Shown here piece by piece: positions 11,806-22,044 of a stretch of 64,000 bases of DNA (its first letter is position 1; each line of letters begins with the position of its first letter). Origin of the DNA: Vesta saturnalis. Lineage: Eukaryota > Arthropoda > Insecta > Coleoptera > Lampyridae. The position numbers and the translations under genes are program-made. The notes under the pieces are model-generated. The model ran no database searches. It was not told where the DNA came from and was given only the letters and a program-made list of their open reading frames with translations. The DNA is taken from the NCBI GenBank assembly GCA_036346205.1, contig JARFJB010001946.1, positions 248,001 to 312,000 of the forward strand, written 5' to 3'.

Positions 11806-12473
11806 TGTACCTATATATTTAAAAAATTCAATTTTGTGTATAATAGTGATGAACTTATATTCGATTTTGTGGATAATTTGAGAGTTTTAGATTCAATTGT
11901 TTTTGAGTCAACATATTTGGGATCACGGAAAAACTACACAGATTTACTACTTGGATTGGGTTTCTAGTTTCAAAAATAAAAAAAGTTAGAATTAGTGTCA
12001 GCTTAGATTATACAACAAGGAACCAAGTATGGACCCCTGTGGAACTCCGTATTTACTTTCAAATTTGTAAATTTCAAAGGATTTGTGCTATAAATGATCT
12101 TGTGGCGTACACATCGGATGAAATAACGGACGCGGTCGAAGTGTGTAAACCGAGGCTATAGCCGAGATACAACATTTCTTTAAAATAAAGCTATTAATAA
12201 AAAGCTTAAAAACATTAGTTGAATTCCGAGTAAAAACTTAAATTAAGACATTTAATGTGTACCCGTGGTCTATATCGAGAAAAACAGAGTGAAAATATTT
12301 CAAATCATTTCAGAAAAAATTAATTAATTAATTATATTGCATACAAAATGTGTACCGTACCAAAACTATATTATATCTCTTGAAATAAGCAATTGTTATC
12401 CCTAAGCCCTACGAACAATATAAACATGAGCATAGAGAAACAGACAGAGGTACCTACTATGTAATTACCGTTT
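11806..12473. other. Non-coding spacer
   Basis: AT-rich with no recognisable gene or repeat boundary. One short stretch near 12030 ('DPCGTPYL'-like) recalls LINE RT peptides but is too short to assign. Confidence 0.4.
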
Positions 12474-12790
12474 CTTTGAAGTGACCAAGCTGGTGGGTCA
12501 GAGGTAATACTATCTACATAACATGCGAGAGGGCAAGGGTTCAACTCACGTTACTATCTGCCCTGTATAAGGTATGTTTCAGGAGTTTTTTTCTCATACG
12601 TATATAACGGCATGATAACTGCGTATAGACACAACATGTGTGGCTATTTAGGCAAAAGTAGAATCAGTAACTTCTCCTTGAGAACCTAAACTCCGTTCCT
12701 ATTTAGTATCACCATATATACATACTTAATGTATGTATGTATGTTGACAATCCATCATTGTGACGGAAGGAACTTGGAAAGTTCAAGCAT
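12474..12790 (+). mobile_element. SINE copy 1, tRNA-related head
   Basis: The head contains TGGGTCAGAGG (A-box-like) and, 44 bases on, GGGTTCAACTC (B-box-like), the spacing of an internal Pol III promoter. The body includes 'ctatttaggcaaaagtag', 'gtaacttctcc' and 'aaactccgttcct'. A diverged second copy at 58478-58775 shares the order ACCAAGCTGGTGG, GGGTTCA, 'ctatttagg', 'agtaacttc' and 'actctgttcct', which supports a dispersed family. A short (GTAT)n run lies near 12730. The ends are approximate. Confidence 0.5.
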
Positions 12791-13080
12791 TGCGCACCTA
12801 CCTCATAGAAGTTGAAATACGAAGAGTTTTCTTTTTTCTTGAGAAGTTATGCACTTGATTCTTAGATGGTGAAAGTTTTACCTGACCCAAACTGCAGGTA
12901 CACCACCCGAACTGAAAATAAAGTTTTGTGTTTATCTAAGGGTAATTGGGCTGTTGCAATTAACCATCGATGCGTTTAAGTTGGACATCATAGTCTGTGC
13001 TTAACTACAATATAACAGACTTGTAAAATGTCTGTCTGAAAAAAATTCTGAAAACTTACAAATTGAACATGTTTGGGTAA

Positions 13081-13480
13081 TATGGGCATTAGTACTCAAA
13101 GTATAGAAAAGAGAACTACTCAGAGGTCTCAACAGTGTGTGTGGAGCAAAGAAAACCGTAAAAAGAAGGATTTGGTACTTATGAAGCTATGATTGTTTTA
13201 CAGTTAGGTACCAAAACATGAAGTATAACTAAAAATTGCAAGAAGAGAAGAAGTACGAAAATAAATGTAACGAGGAGATCTCTAGGTATTCTGAGAGAAA
13301 GCCGGATAGAAATACTATGATGGATGGTATACGAATTAATTTGGTATGGTCAAGTGCGGTGGATATAAAAAACAAGACTCCTAACAGTTCATAGACTGGC
13401 GATTCGCCGCAAAAAAAGAAGTGGGAAGTGCGCGTACGTCTATGAGTAAGAAAAATCAAACAGAAAAATATGATGGAGGA
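13081..13480 (+). pseudogene. Heavily decayed LINE 3'-end remnant
   Basis: Between 13260 and 13400 the frames give fragments resembling the post-RT region of several insect LINEs: an 'R..L.I...SRIEIL' stretch, then 'ELIWYGQVRWI' (compare the usual LxWxGHVxRM) and a basic segment. Frames shift repeatedly and no RT motif remains. It could also be chance resemblance. Confidence 0.3.
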
Positions 13481-16034
13481 AAGACATTTCCACCATCAAA
13501 ACATAAATAAAAATAAGGAATACAAATTAATTGGTATGTAATGTAATAATAGTAATAGGTAACTAACTGTATTGCAAACAACGAAATTGTATTTTATTCC
13601 ATGAAGGTCGGAGCTGAAATTCGCCGCCTACTTATTTAGGCATTTAAATCCAAAATTTACAGAAATTTTATTCGCCTGCTTTTTCTAAGAGCAAAGTCTC
13701 TAATTGTGTAAACTATTTAAATGCCGCCGTAAATCCTTTTTGTTTAATACGATTCAAAAAATCCTAGATCTGGGAACGCTGCTTCTGGTTCCGTCAAGAC
13801 ATTTATTAGTTTATTGTGAAATTTTGCCGCCCCCAAAAAGTGACGCTCGGGGCGCCACGCACGTTACGCCTGTGGTGTACTGTTAGACGTTTTCAACATT
13901 TAGAATGTACATTTGTGCATTTGTTTACAGGTAATTGAACTATTAGGGTTTTCTGTCGTCATCGATTCGTAAATGAAAATTGTTTTGTATTCAGTCTAAT
14001 TATAGTAATGTTTGCAACCCAGTAATCACAACGGCATTTGTGCATGTCAAAAAATTGGGCGTATAATATAAAATAAACAAAATGTTTTGTACCTCATTTC
14101 AAACTACTTTTAAGCTTATTGAGCAGCAAAAAAAAAACACGAAAAGAATGAAAATATAGTAATGAAAATGTATTCCATTAAGCATGTTTACATGTGCACT
14201 TTCAAATCCATTAAGAAAATTTAAATTTCTGGTTGAAATATCACAGAAGATTTAAATTACATGCACATTAACGTTAAGCTATGATTTATATAACATTAAG
14301 AATCTTTTGTTGTTCATATACATAATAAAGTCCTGAGAAAGGGTATATGTTAAAATTTTATATTATAGTTAAGGGTCATAATTAAATGAATTAAAGTAGC
14401 CAAAAATTTAAAAAATAAAAAATAATACTCCAAGTAGATTGGATACTATGCTTTGGGTAGATTACATCCCTAACGTATAATTATTAGCGGACAGTAGTTC
14501 GATAGCGAGCTGTAATCACAGACTTTGCTTCAGGCTGATCGAACCGGCTACCGTTTTACATCCAGTCAGCCAATTAATACTGCACCAGCTATGCGTCCAT
14601 CTTAAGAAAAGACTTTTGACATGCTTAGATCACCGGTGCAAAATTGCTACAAAAAGACTTTAAAGCCTCGAGAAAAGTAAGCGAAAAAACTAATTAGATT
14701 TTATAGGAAGTGCCATGATATATTCTGATTCTTATCCAAGAATAATTTATATAAGAGAGATCAATGCGTTTTATTTCTTGGCCATTTACAATATTTTACC
14801 TAATATAAATCATGCAATCTACATGCAAATCTTAATGTTGTAGATTACAGCCTAAAAAACTCAAAGAAAATAGTTCTAACTACCGTTAACATCGTTATAC
14901 ACCATTCACGATTGTTAAGCAGTACTTATTAACTTAATTTATTGAAGCGGTATTACTTAAAAAATTGGACTAAATTGTAATCATCCATAACAAAGAAAAA
15001 ATATAAATAAAACAATATGTATAAAATTAACGATTAAAAACGAAAACGATCGAGTTGGTATAATCAGTTCGCTGGAAGCTTTCAGAAAATGATATATTAA
15101 TACCCAAGAGTGCTACTAGTATGTAAAATAGCTTTATAATCTATATAGAGCGATGTATATTATTTAGCTGGAAGCAAAGTACATCGGTGCCTTATTTATA
15201 AGTAGCGTAGAAAATTCATCTATGACGCAAGAAAATTGTATATTAACAGAAGCGAATGAATGGTGGCAGAAGTAAAGGAATATTAGTGATCCTACGCGGA
15301 GTGTGTCTATAATGATATATGCAAGACATTAAGAATGCGCAGAGGCGGTTGCAAGATGGCGAATCGCCTTAGGGAACCGATGGGCTTCCTGAGCAAACTG
15401 TAACATGCACTTCTTTTCTTATGTCGTGCTTATTTGTTTGGTATCTACGATACATATACTTAATAATTAGGTAGGTAAGGCATAAACGATGTGACTTTTT
15501 ACTTTAAGCACTTTTTTTAGCAAACAAGTGTAATGGTAATAATTAGGTTGAAACAGAAGGATATTTTGGAATTTTAAAAATGCTGGCGGCTGTAATTAAG
15601 TAAAGCGAACTTGTTTTTACAGACATTGCGTAAACGATTAGCCTGTTTTAAAGTAATTTACTTCCTATCTTCCTGTCAAGTGTCTTATGGAAAAAAAATG
15701 TACCATCTTAAAAAGAGTTTTACTACAAAAAAAAAGGCTCTTACCCGTATAGCAAATGTCAGACAAATTAAATGATAGTCTGGCACAAATAATAACCCAT
15801 GCGAGATTGAATCAGTATCAGAGCACGATCAGAAGCACTAAACACATACTTTTCTTTTATATGATGGACTCGTAATTAGATGGTGCGCTTGTCACGCGCC
15901 ATTTTACTTGTATAATCGCAAAGTAATCATAGCTGCTGAAGTATATCACAATACCTTAAAGGAATCAAATGCTCAAAATAGCAATTAATTTAGGCAGGCA
16001 AAAAGAAAGGAAAAGTAATTTAAAATTGACTTAC
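13481..16034. other. Presumed intron or 3' flank of the zinc-finger gene, no element recognised
   Basis: No coding exon was found that continues the zinc-finger frame left of 16035, although the exon's phase-1 end requires one or more further exons. A GC-richer patch at 13780-13880 (gccgcccccaaaaagtgac) looks like part of an unknown repeat. The rest is AT-rich. Confidence 0.4.
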
Positions 16035-16200
16035 CAGTATGTAGAAACAGATGATTCTTTAAGTTTGTATGCTTTGAGAAACCCCTTGAGCAAATATGAC
16101 ATTTGAATGGCCAGGAACCTGAATGAACGTACATGTGTGAACGTAGATCTCCTGGGGTTGGGAAGGATTTACTACATAGACTGCATTTATGAGGTTTATC
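16035..16200 (-). CDS. Zinc-finger gene exon with C2H2 fingers 4 and 5
   Basis: The minus strand has a pyrimidine-rich acceptor (ttttctttcag) ending at 16201, a 166-nt open exon and a GTAAGT-type donor at 16034. It encodes a DKPHK linker, then CSLCSKSFPTPGDLRSHMYV-H and CHICSRGFSKHTNLKNHLFL-H, both canonical C-x2-C-x12-H-x3-H fingers, and ends with HT plus one base of Gly. It starts in phase 0, exactly the phase in which the exon at 61355-61524 ends, which makes them consecutive exons across a ~45-kb intron. The protein would be a nuclear DNA-binding factor; C2H2 arrays read about three bases per finger. The orthologue is not identified. The phase-1 end means more coding exons lie to the left. 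Confidence 0.9.
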
Positions 16201-16659
16201 CTGAAAGAAAATTGAACATAAATTGTTTATACATTAAGATGCATTTGAAAACTACGTGTTAAATTACCACGAATTTGTACAAAAATACACAACTTCGAAT
16301 ATTCAACATGACCCATTATGAATAAAATTACAATTAGTAAAACAAAGTACTGCGCTTAGATAACATGAAGAATGTATTGAACTTAAAATCGGTAAGAAAA
16401 TAACGTAATAGGTACCTTATTATTTAAGTTCATAAATATAAATACTTATCTTTTGGGTTTAAATGGTGAATTTAAACATAAATTTTATACATTTAGATAG
16501 CAATGGCAGTTATTGTTGTCAATAAAAGAGAAAGGTTTGATTCATTTACTGACGATGACAGCAGCAATTGTTGTCAACGTGAAAAGTTTGTAAAATTTAT
16601 ATTGAAATACACACGATTTAAGAAAAAAAGGTAAATATCCATAATAACGTTTTACCTTG
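16201..16659. other. Intron sequence next to exon
   Basis: This is the 3' end of the giant intron, AT-rich and without a gene. A ~45-bp stretch at 16437-16481 resembles one at 62578-62625 near the upstream exons. Confidence 0.5.
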
Positions 16660-17235
16660 TCTTCTGGTTTTATTAATCTTAGTTGTTGCGCGAGCAGTGT
16701 GAGACGAAGCATCATCGGAGTGCAGCAAAATATTTCTTATACGAATAACCCTAAACACATCTGTTATGTATCAGTTAGCTTTGCGTTGTTCTGTAAGCCT
16801 AATAGTTTTTACTAACCCCAGAATTCTAAAGAAAATATCGTACATTATTGTTTCATTGAACACTGTTTTTTTGGTGTCGTCTTTGTGTATCCACACGCGC
16901 CACTCCTCATGAGTTGGAACATCGCAAAATGGTATGTATGTTTCACCTTCAGTTACGATTTTAGAAATAGTCCTATGTTCCTCTTTTCCAACATGTTCAG
17001 TGGTGTCCGACATACATCGTACGCGATTATTATTTTCTTGTGTTACAGCAGATTTAGATCTTCCTTCTTCGAATTCATCGCTAAGTGTATTTCACCAACG
17101 TTTAAATTTGGCAAACCAACGAAATACGGTGGCTCTTGGAAGTTTTTCTTCAGCAAATCCACACTGGTTTTCATTGAGCATAGATTTGAAAGCGTGATAA
17201 ACTAAGGGTCGAAAATGTTTCCTATTGAACTGCAT
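16660..17235 (-). pseudogene. Mariner transposase remnant (copy 1)
   Basis: Read from ATG 17235 on the minus strand: N-terminal HTH region with 'LPRATVFRWFAKFKRW', a stop, then 'LSDEFEEGRSKSAVTQENNN'. After a large deletion comes 'ISKIVTEGETYIPFCDVPT', where the family's GDE is EGE, so the first catalytic Asp is altered. The end reads 'ILLHSDDASSHTARAT', the HxDNAxxH block with the second Asp kept and Asn changed to Asp. The third acidic residue and C terminus are absent. The cut-and-paste enzyme is clearly dead. Sequence details differ from the other three mariners here, so it is a separate lineage. Confidence 0.8.
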
Positions 17236-18818
17236 GTTAGTGAGAAATTGATTTTGTCAGTTTTTAACAACTAAACACTGGTTACCTTAGAAGATCGTTA
17301 TTAGATAAAGTAGCTACCGATATGTAATAATAATATTTTTATGACGGCCTATCTGAAAATATACGAGTGGCCTTCATATTCATGTTGTGAAGCGAGATAT
17401 AGAATGCGTGTTTCAGTTCTTCCTGGTTTTAGACGGAAGTCATAACCTTTAGACCGTGTTTATAATTCGGTTGTTTTTTTTATTCCAAGAAATAAGAAGG
17501 TTCAAAACGAAGGACAAGAATGCTTGAAGTATACAAGAACAACAATACTTGAGGATAGAGTGAAATAGACAAAGAATTCCGGAAGCCATGTAAGAACTGC
17601 CTAAAGGTACATGCACTATATAAGCCGGTGTCGTTACTAATATAAGTAAAAAGATACAACTAATAATACAGAAAGAAGCGCATTTAAATGAAGTAGATGA
17701 ATCCCAAATAGAAAACTGTTACAGAGGGAAAGCAGAGTAGAATTTAGAAGATGTGGATTTACTAATAAGTGCGAAAATAAAAAAAACAAAGGCAAGCGCA
17801 ATGAATTATATTTGAATAAATAGTAAAAGGCTATAGAGTGTGAAAATAGAAAATTAGAACATATGCGTAGACCACAAGTGGAGAAATTGTTCAGTGGGAA
17901 CGTATTCATAATAGTAGGAGAAAAAATAAATTTAAATTAACATAACAGTAACAGAGTTTTACACAAATACATTTTATACATGTATTTGTTATCGAAATAT
18001 TAGACACAGAAGTATACAGTTCTAGTATAGTAATTAAACACCAAAAGAGTCATTTATCAAGGTACACACATGCACACACGCACACACACACACACACACA
18101 CACAATTTAAATTACAAATAATCGATGTTTGAGTGCGAGATTAACCAAAATGAAAATGAGAAAGTTTTATCGTAACCAAATCTTAAACGATATATATATT
18201 TAAAAATGAAAGAAGTATATTGGTGATTTACTCCAATTAATTTTTTTTAAATCACATACAAACATAAATGACCATCTTGCACTCGTAATGAGGCAACATT
18301 AAATTTAGAAAACAACGATTAAATAAATACTTAGAAATGAAGGTATTCACACCTAGCATTTTTTCCAATCGTAGGTTTCCGATAACCCAAGCAGAAAGTG
18401 GAAAATTCCCATGTAACAAAGTAATAAAGTCTTGCAATTTACGTAGGGTAATTAAATAATTATAATTGAAATATTTCCATTAAAGTATTTCAATTAAGTT
18501 GTTGTAAGTAATTATTCGATCTAAACCACTTCAGTCAAAGCCTCTCAATTAAAATACCCTAAAGTATTTTCATTAAAATATTTTCATCAATGTCGTCCAA
18601 CTAAAATATTTCTATCAACACGTTTTAATTACAATAATGTATTCAAAATAGAAATGGATGTTCATGTTTTTTAACATAGATGTTAAATTGACAACGGATT
18701 TATAGAGCCCAATATACAATTTTCGTCAGTTAACGACTAAATTTCAACAAATTGGGAATTATATCATGCTTGATGAATAGGAACAATAATCTATTAACTC
18801 ACGCAGTCTTAAATACTA
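17236..18818. other. Intron sequence, no gene
   Basis: No element is recognised apart from simple repeats. 18064-18104 is a CA microsatellite. 18450-18620 contains a degenerate, loosely ~15-17-bp recurring word of the type 'tatttcaattaaaa', possibly an old minisatellite. Confidence 0.45.
18064..18104. repeat. (CA)n microsatellite
   Basis: A mostly pure CA run with two early interruptions (tgcacacacgcaca). Confidence 0.9.
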
Positions 18819-19664
18819 GGTGTGGCAGAAAAGTAATGAGATTCATTTTTTATTTACCAAAGTTTTTATTTTTTTCAGATATCAATGTTATCGCCTTCAA
18901 AGTAGTTCCCTTGGGCAGTTAAACACCAATGGAGACGTTGTTCCCACTGTTGGTATCAGCGGTGGAAGTCTTTAACCGGTATGGTCTTCAGCATGTCCGT
19001 TACATTTTATTGGATGTTTTCTAAAGTCCCGAAACGACGTCCTTTGAGGAGATTTTTCAATTTAGGAAAAAGGAAAAGTCACAGGGACTGAGGACAGGTG
19101 AACAGGGGGGCTGAGGAGCCACAGGAATGCCTTTTGAGGTCAAAATTTTGTTATGGGGAGGGCAGTGTGACATGGGGCATTATCATGACCTTTCGCATGT
19201 GCAAATGTGCAGTCAAAATTTAATGAACGGTCAATATGCTCAAATTTAATTGTTCACTAAACATTCTTAATGTTAAACTCTCACAAGAGTGTTCACACGT
19301 TCGATGTTTTCGTCGGTTTTCGAAGTTGAAGGCCTCCCTGAACGGTGTTCATCTTCAACGTGTTCGCTGCCTTCCAAAATTAATGATTTGTGCCAGCGAA
19401 AAACTTGAGCTCGGGATAAAGAGTTTAACACAAAATTTAATGGCACAACGTTGCTCCAAATTCCACTGTTCCATTTTGCGTGACGCACAACCAGAACACA
19501 ACTTCACTAATAGCAGTCACAAAAATCAACTAGTTAACGGAAGGAGTTGAAACTCGCACTGAGCTATGGAAGGGTACTGATACACGTGTTCTATCAAGTA
19601 CAACAGCGCAATGTTGCCAGATAGCTTGCAGTGTTGCCAGTCTCGTTACGTTTCTGCCACACCT
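18819..19664 (-). mobile_element. Mariner element with both terminal inverted repeats, internally deleted
   Basis: The left end GGTGTGGCAGAAAAGTAATG (18819) and right end (reverse complement GGTGTGGCAGAAACGTAACG) are inverted repeats bounding 846 bp. A TA flanks the left end. The contents are the two ends of a mariner transposase on the minus strand. A full mariner is about 1.3 kb, so the centre is deleted. Confidence 0.85.
18875..19474 (-). pseudogene. Mariner transposase (copy 2), deleted centre
   Basis: The start ATG at 19474 gives 'MEQWNLEQRCAIKFCVKL'. After a frameshift it continues 'LSRAQVFRWHKSLILEG', 'VEDEHRSGRPSTSKTDENIE' (second HTH and linker, as in the mauritiana/Mos-like group) and 'RVNTLVR'. 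The catalytic middle is largely gone. The 3' end preserves 'AQGNYFEGDNIDI' and a stop at 18875, the normal mariner C terminus. It is non-functional. Confidence 0.8.
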
Positions 19665-20341
19665 CATATTTAAACATAACACTTGCAAAATAAGAAAATG
19701 CCCAAAACAGTTCTTTCTAGCAGTAGCAATAGTACCAACTTAAACATTGACTGTCGCGTGCAATCATGATATTAAGGAAGCAACTGGCAAATCTCAACAA
19801 AATTACAGTTAAAATTCAATTAATTTTTTTACAGAGTACGATGTATGTGACTACAAATAATTTTACTGATATTGGCCTTCGAGTAATACTTAATAGTGCC
19901 CACGATTAATTAGTAATACAATGAAATGTATGTATGTATGAAATTAAAATTTAAAATACTTTCAATTTATGTATTCTTAACAATAACGAAATTAATGTGA
20001 AAAAATTAATTACATATCAAAATATTAATCTAGTTTTATTTTTATTACGTTCCTTTATCTATGCTTGCCCTAAAACAATACAAAAGATTTATAATACTCA
20101 CACAGTTAAAACTCATGAATACATTAAACCTAAAAGCGATATCACCGAGCTTAATACACTCATTGAACCGTAGTTTGCATCCGAACGGACACAAGGTTGT
20201 CAATTGAAGGCCATTTTTTACCCTTTTTCTTACTGACAATTTTAATTATTTAATTTTCCCTAGTTAGTCTTCACTTAATACTTTTGATTCATATTGTTTT
20301 AACCTTAACCCAATCTTCTTACTTTACCGCCATTTTATGTC
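19665..20341. other. Intron sequence, no gene
   Basis: AT-rich, with a short ATGT repeat near 19927. No coding signal. Confidence 0.5.
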
Positions 20342-21392
20342 GTGTTGCGCTTCCAAAAAATTAGCCAAAACACTACAGTATTAGAAGTTGCATCTATATT
20401 GAATAGTTATGCACGTAATATGCGAAGACAAGATGAACAAGAATATCAAGAATGTGTAGTAGAAACTTTATGGAATTCAGCTGCAAAGAGATTCCAAAAA
20501 ATGTCTTTAATGAATATAAGGTCACGTTCAACCCATTTTCTGATATTGAGCTTATAGAGGCCAGGGCAGCTTGTGATAGCAAAAGAAACCAACTATAAGG
20601 AGTACAAGAAAAATAAAAGGTTAGTGCAGTTGCATTTACATCAAAAGAATATGCTAAAATGCAAAAGGTTTGGGACGAGCCTACGCCCGAAGTGCTTAAC
20701 AAAAAAATATTTGACATGATTGCGAAATGGGGTAGCAAGGAAGGTGCATTACACTAGTTTCGTATTTCAACAAAGAAATGGACAATTCGGGGCAAATTAC
20801 AAACCGAATAGAATACAATCCTATATTTAATAAAGCCAATCAAGAAGGAAACTATAGTTGCTGCAGTAGTAAATGGTTAGTCCCTAAAGTAAAAATCTTG
20901 AAGTGTGCCCAGTGCGTTTATTTTTAAAATTGATGGAAAAACAACCAAAAAGTGTAACAACATAAAGGCTTTGCTGACTCCAAATACAAATTGGAGATTA
21001 GGCAATTCTGCAGGATGGTATAAAAATATTCCTATAGGAGTTAATACCATTTCCAAATGGCCCAAATAAACTGCTGAAAAAGCCGGAATTGATACATTTA
21101 ATATAAAAGTTACAAGCCATTTGGATCGATCAACAGTAGTAACACGTTTGACCAATGCAAACATTCTAAATCAGCAAGTAATGAAAATTACTGGATACAA
21201 TAACTCAATCTCACTGCAGTCCTCTTTGAAGATGCAATCCACGCGGAAATTATCAATAAGTTGAGAGGAACATAAACATCTCTTAATATTGTTTTTAATA
21301 CTTCTGTTTCTCATTCTGAACGGGGCAATACTCGAACAATATATCAAAAATGTACTTTCAATGTAAAAAGATGCATTGTAATAAATGAATGA
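20342..21392 (+). pseudogene. Crypton-type tyrosine recombinase remnant (DUF3504-like)
   Basis: Several frames read in order: an N-terminal SAM-like domain ('LNSYARNMRRQDEQEYQECV', 20400 on); 'GQITNRIEYNPIFNKANQEG' near 20785; 'SKWLVPKV'; 'AGWYKNIPIGVNTISKWPK' near 21010-21065; and 'AEKAGIDTFNIKVTSHLDRS'. The last part holds the H-x-x-R box. 'MKITGYNN' follows where the family has ITGHxN, and 'SISLQSSLKM' where SxxSYLxM carries the nucleophile. His is therefore Tyr and the catalytic Tyr is Ser, and the copy is dead even apart from its frameshifts. The C-terminal 'YQKCTFNVKRC' matches the usual CxFN tail. Crypton-type elements use a YR integrase rather than a DDE enzyme. Confidence 0.75.
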
Positions 21393-21430
21393 TTGATAGC
21401 CCAGTGGAATTAAGCAGAAAAGGCCTAAAA

Positions 21431-21760
21431 TTTAGCTTAATTAACATCAGGTATATGACATTCAAGAGGATCCCATTTTATCAATTGAAAACATTGTTTA
21501 AATAACGGTCAAATGTCGGAAAATTGGTAAAAAATGGATTTTTTAAACTCGGAAACTATAACCAATAGGGGTTTCAAATTTTTCTCATTTTAGCTGGCCA
21601 AAAAAAAAGGCAGTTTGAGACCTGGTAGATCGAAATCGGTTAATAATTTGTTTCAATTGTCAAAATTTTCATAATTTTTAATGACTTTTCATCTCGTAAA
21701 AAAACACACCTACATGTTAGCATTTTCAGTAATTATGTCTTTTATTACCCGTAAACTACC
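21431..21760 (-). repeat. Repeat shared (inverted) with 28790-28990 and 31732-31815
   Basis: Read on the minus strand, 21540-21720 contains TTAACCGATTTCGATCTACC and 'tatagtttccgag', both found on the plus strand at 28890-28972. 21431-21500 (gacattcaagaggatccc) matches 31732-31790 (gacattcgagtggatccc on the minus strand). The order is collinear if the piggyBac at 28994-31730 is removed. Confidence 0.75.
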
Positions 21761-21829
21761 ATAATTTTTTCATTAAAAAATATTTTGTTTTCGAGAAATT
21801 CTAATTATTATTTATTAAAAAGGGTGACA

Positions 21830-22016
21830 GAATAATCCCCGTAGGTCAATTAGGAGCTGATATTTTTTTTTAATTTGCTGATGGTGAAGATAATTATAAT
21901 GATAATGATGAATATGGCCTTGATTATAGTTTTACTATTGAGTTTTATAAAAATGAAAGCGATTTGAGCGATTGTGAAACTCCTGCTAAGCAGCCAAAAT
22001 TAAGTACTTGCTAATT
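21830..22016 (+). pseudogene. Acidic C-terminal coding fragment, family unknown
   Basis: An open stretch reads 'FADGEDNYNDNDEYGLDYSF' and ends '...CETPAKQPKLSTC' at a stop near 22014. The acidic tail followed by a basic Lys/Pro end resembles the C termini of insect repeat-encoded proteins, but I cannot place it. It directly precedes the pogo insertion. Confidence 0.3.
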
Positions 22017-22044
22017 TATGTAATACGTTTGAATTAACAATGTA

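Noticed and set aside
12488..12560. Functional tRNA gene
   Set aside because: A/B-box-like words are present but no proper cloverleaf or acceptor pairing; the SINE interpretation with a second copy at 58.5 kb fits better.
13780..13880. GC-richer patch as a coding exon of the zinc-finger gene
   Set aside because: No zinc-finger motif or matching splice phase on the minus strand.
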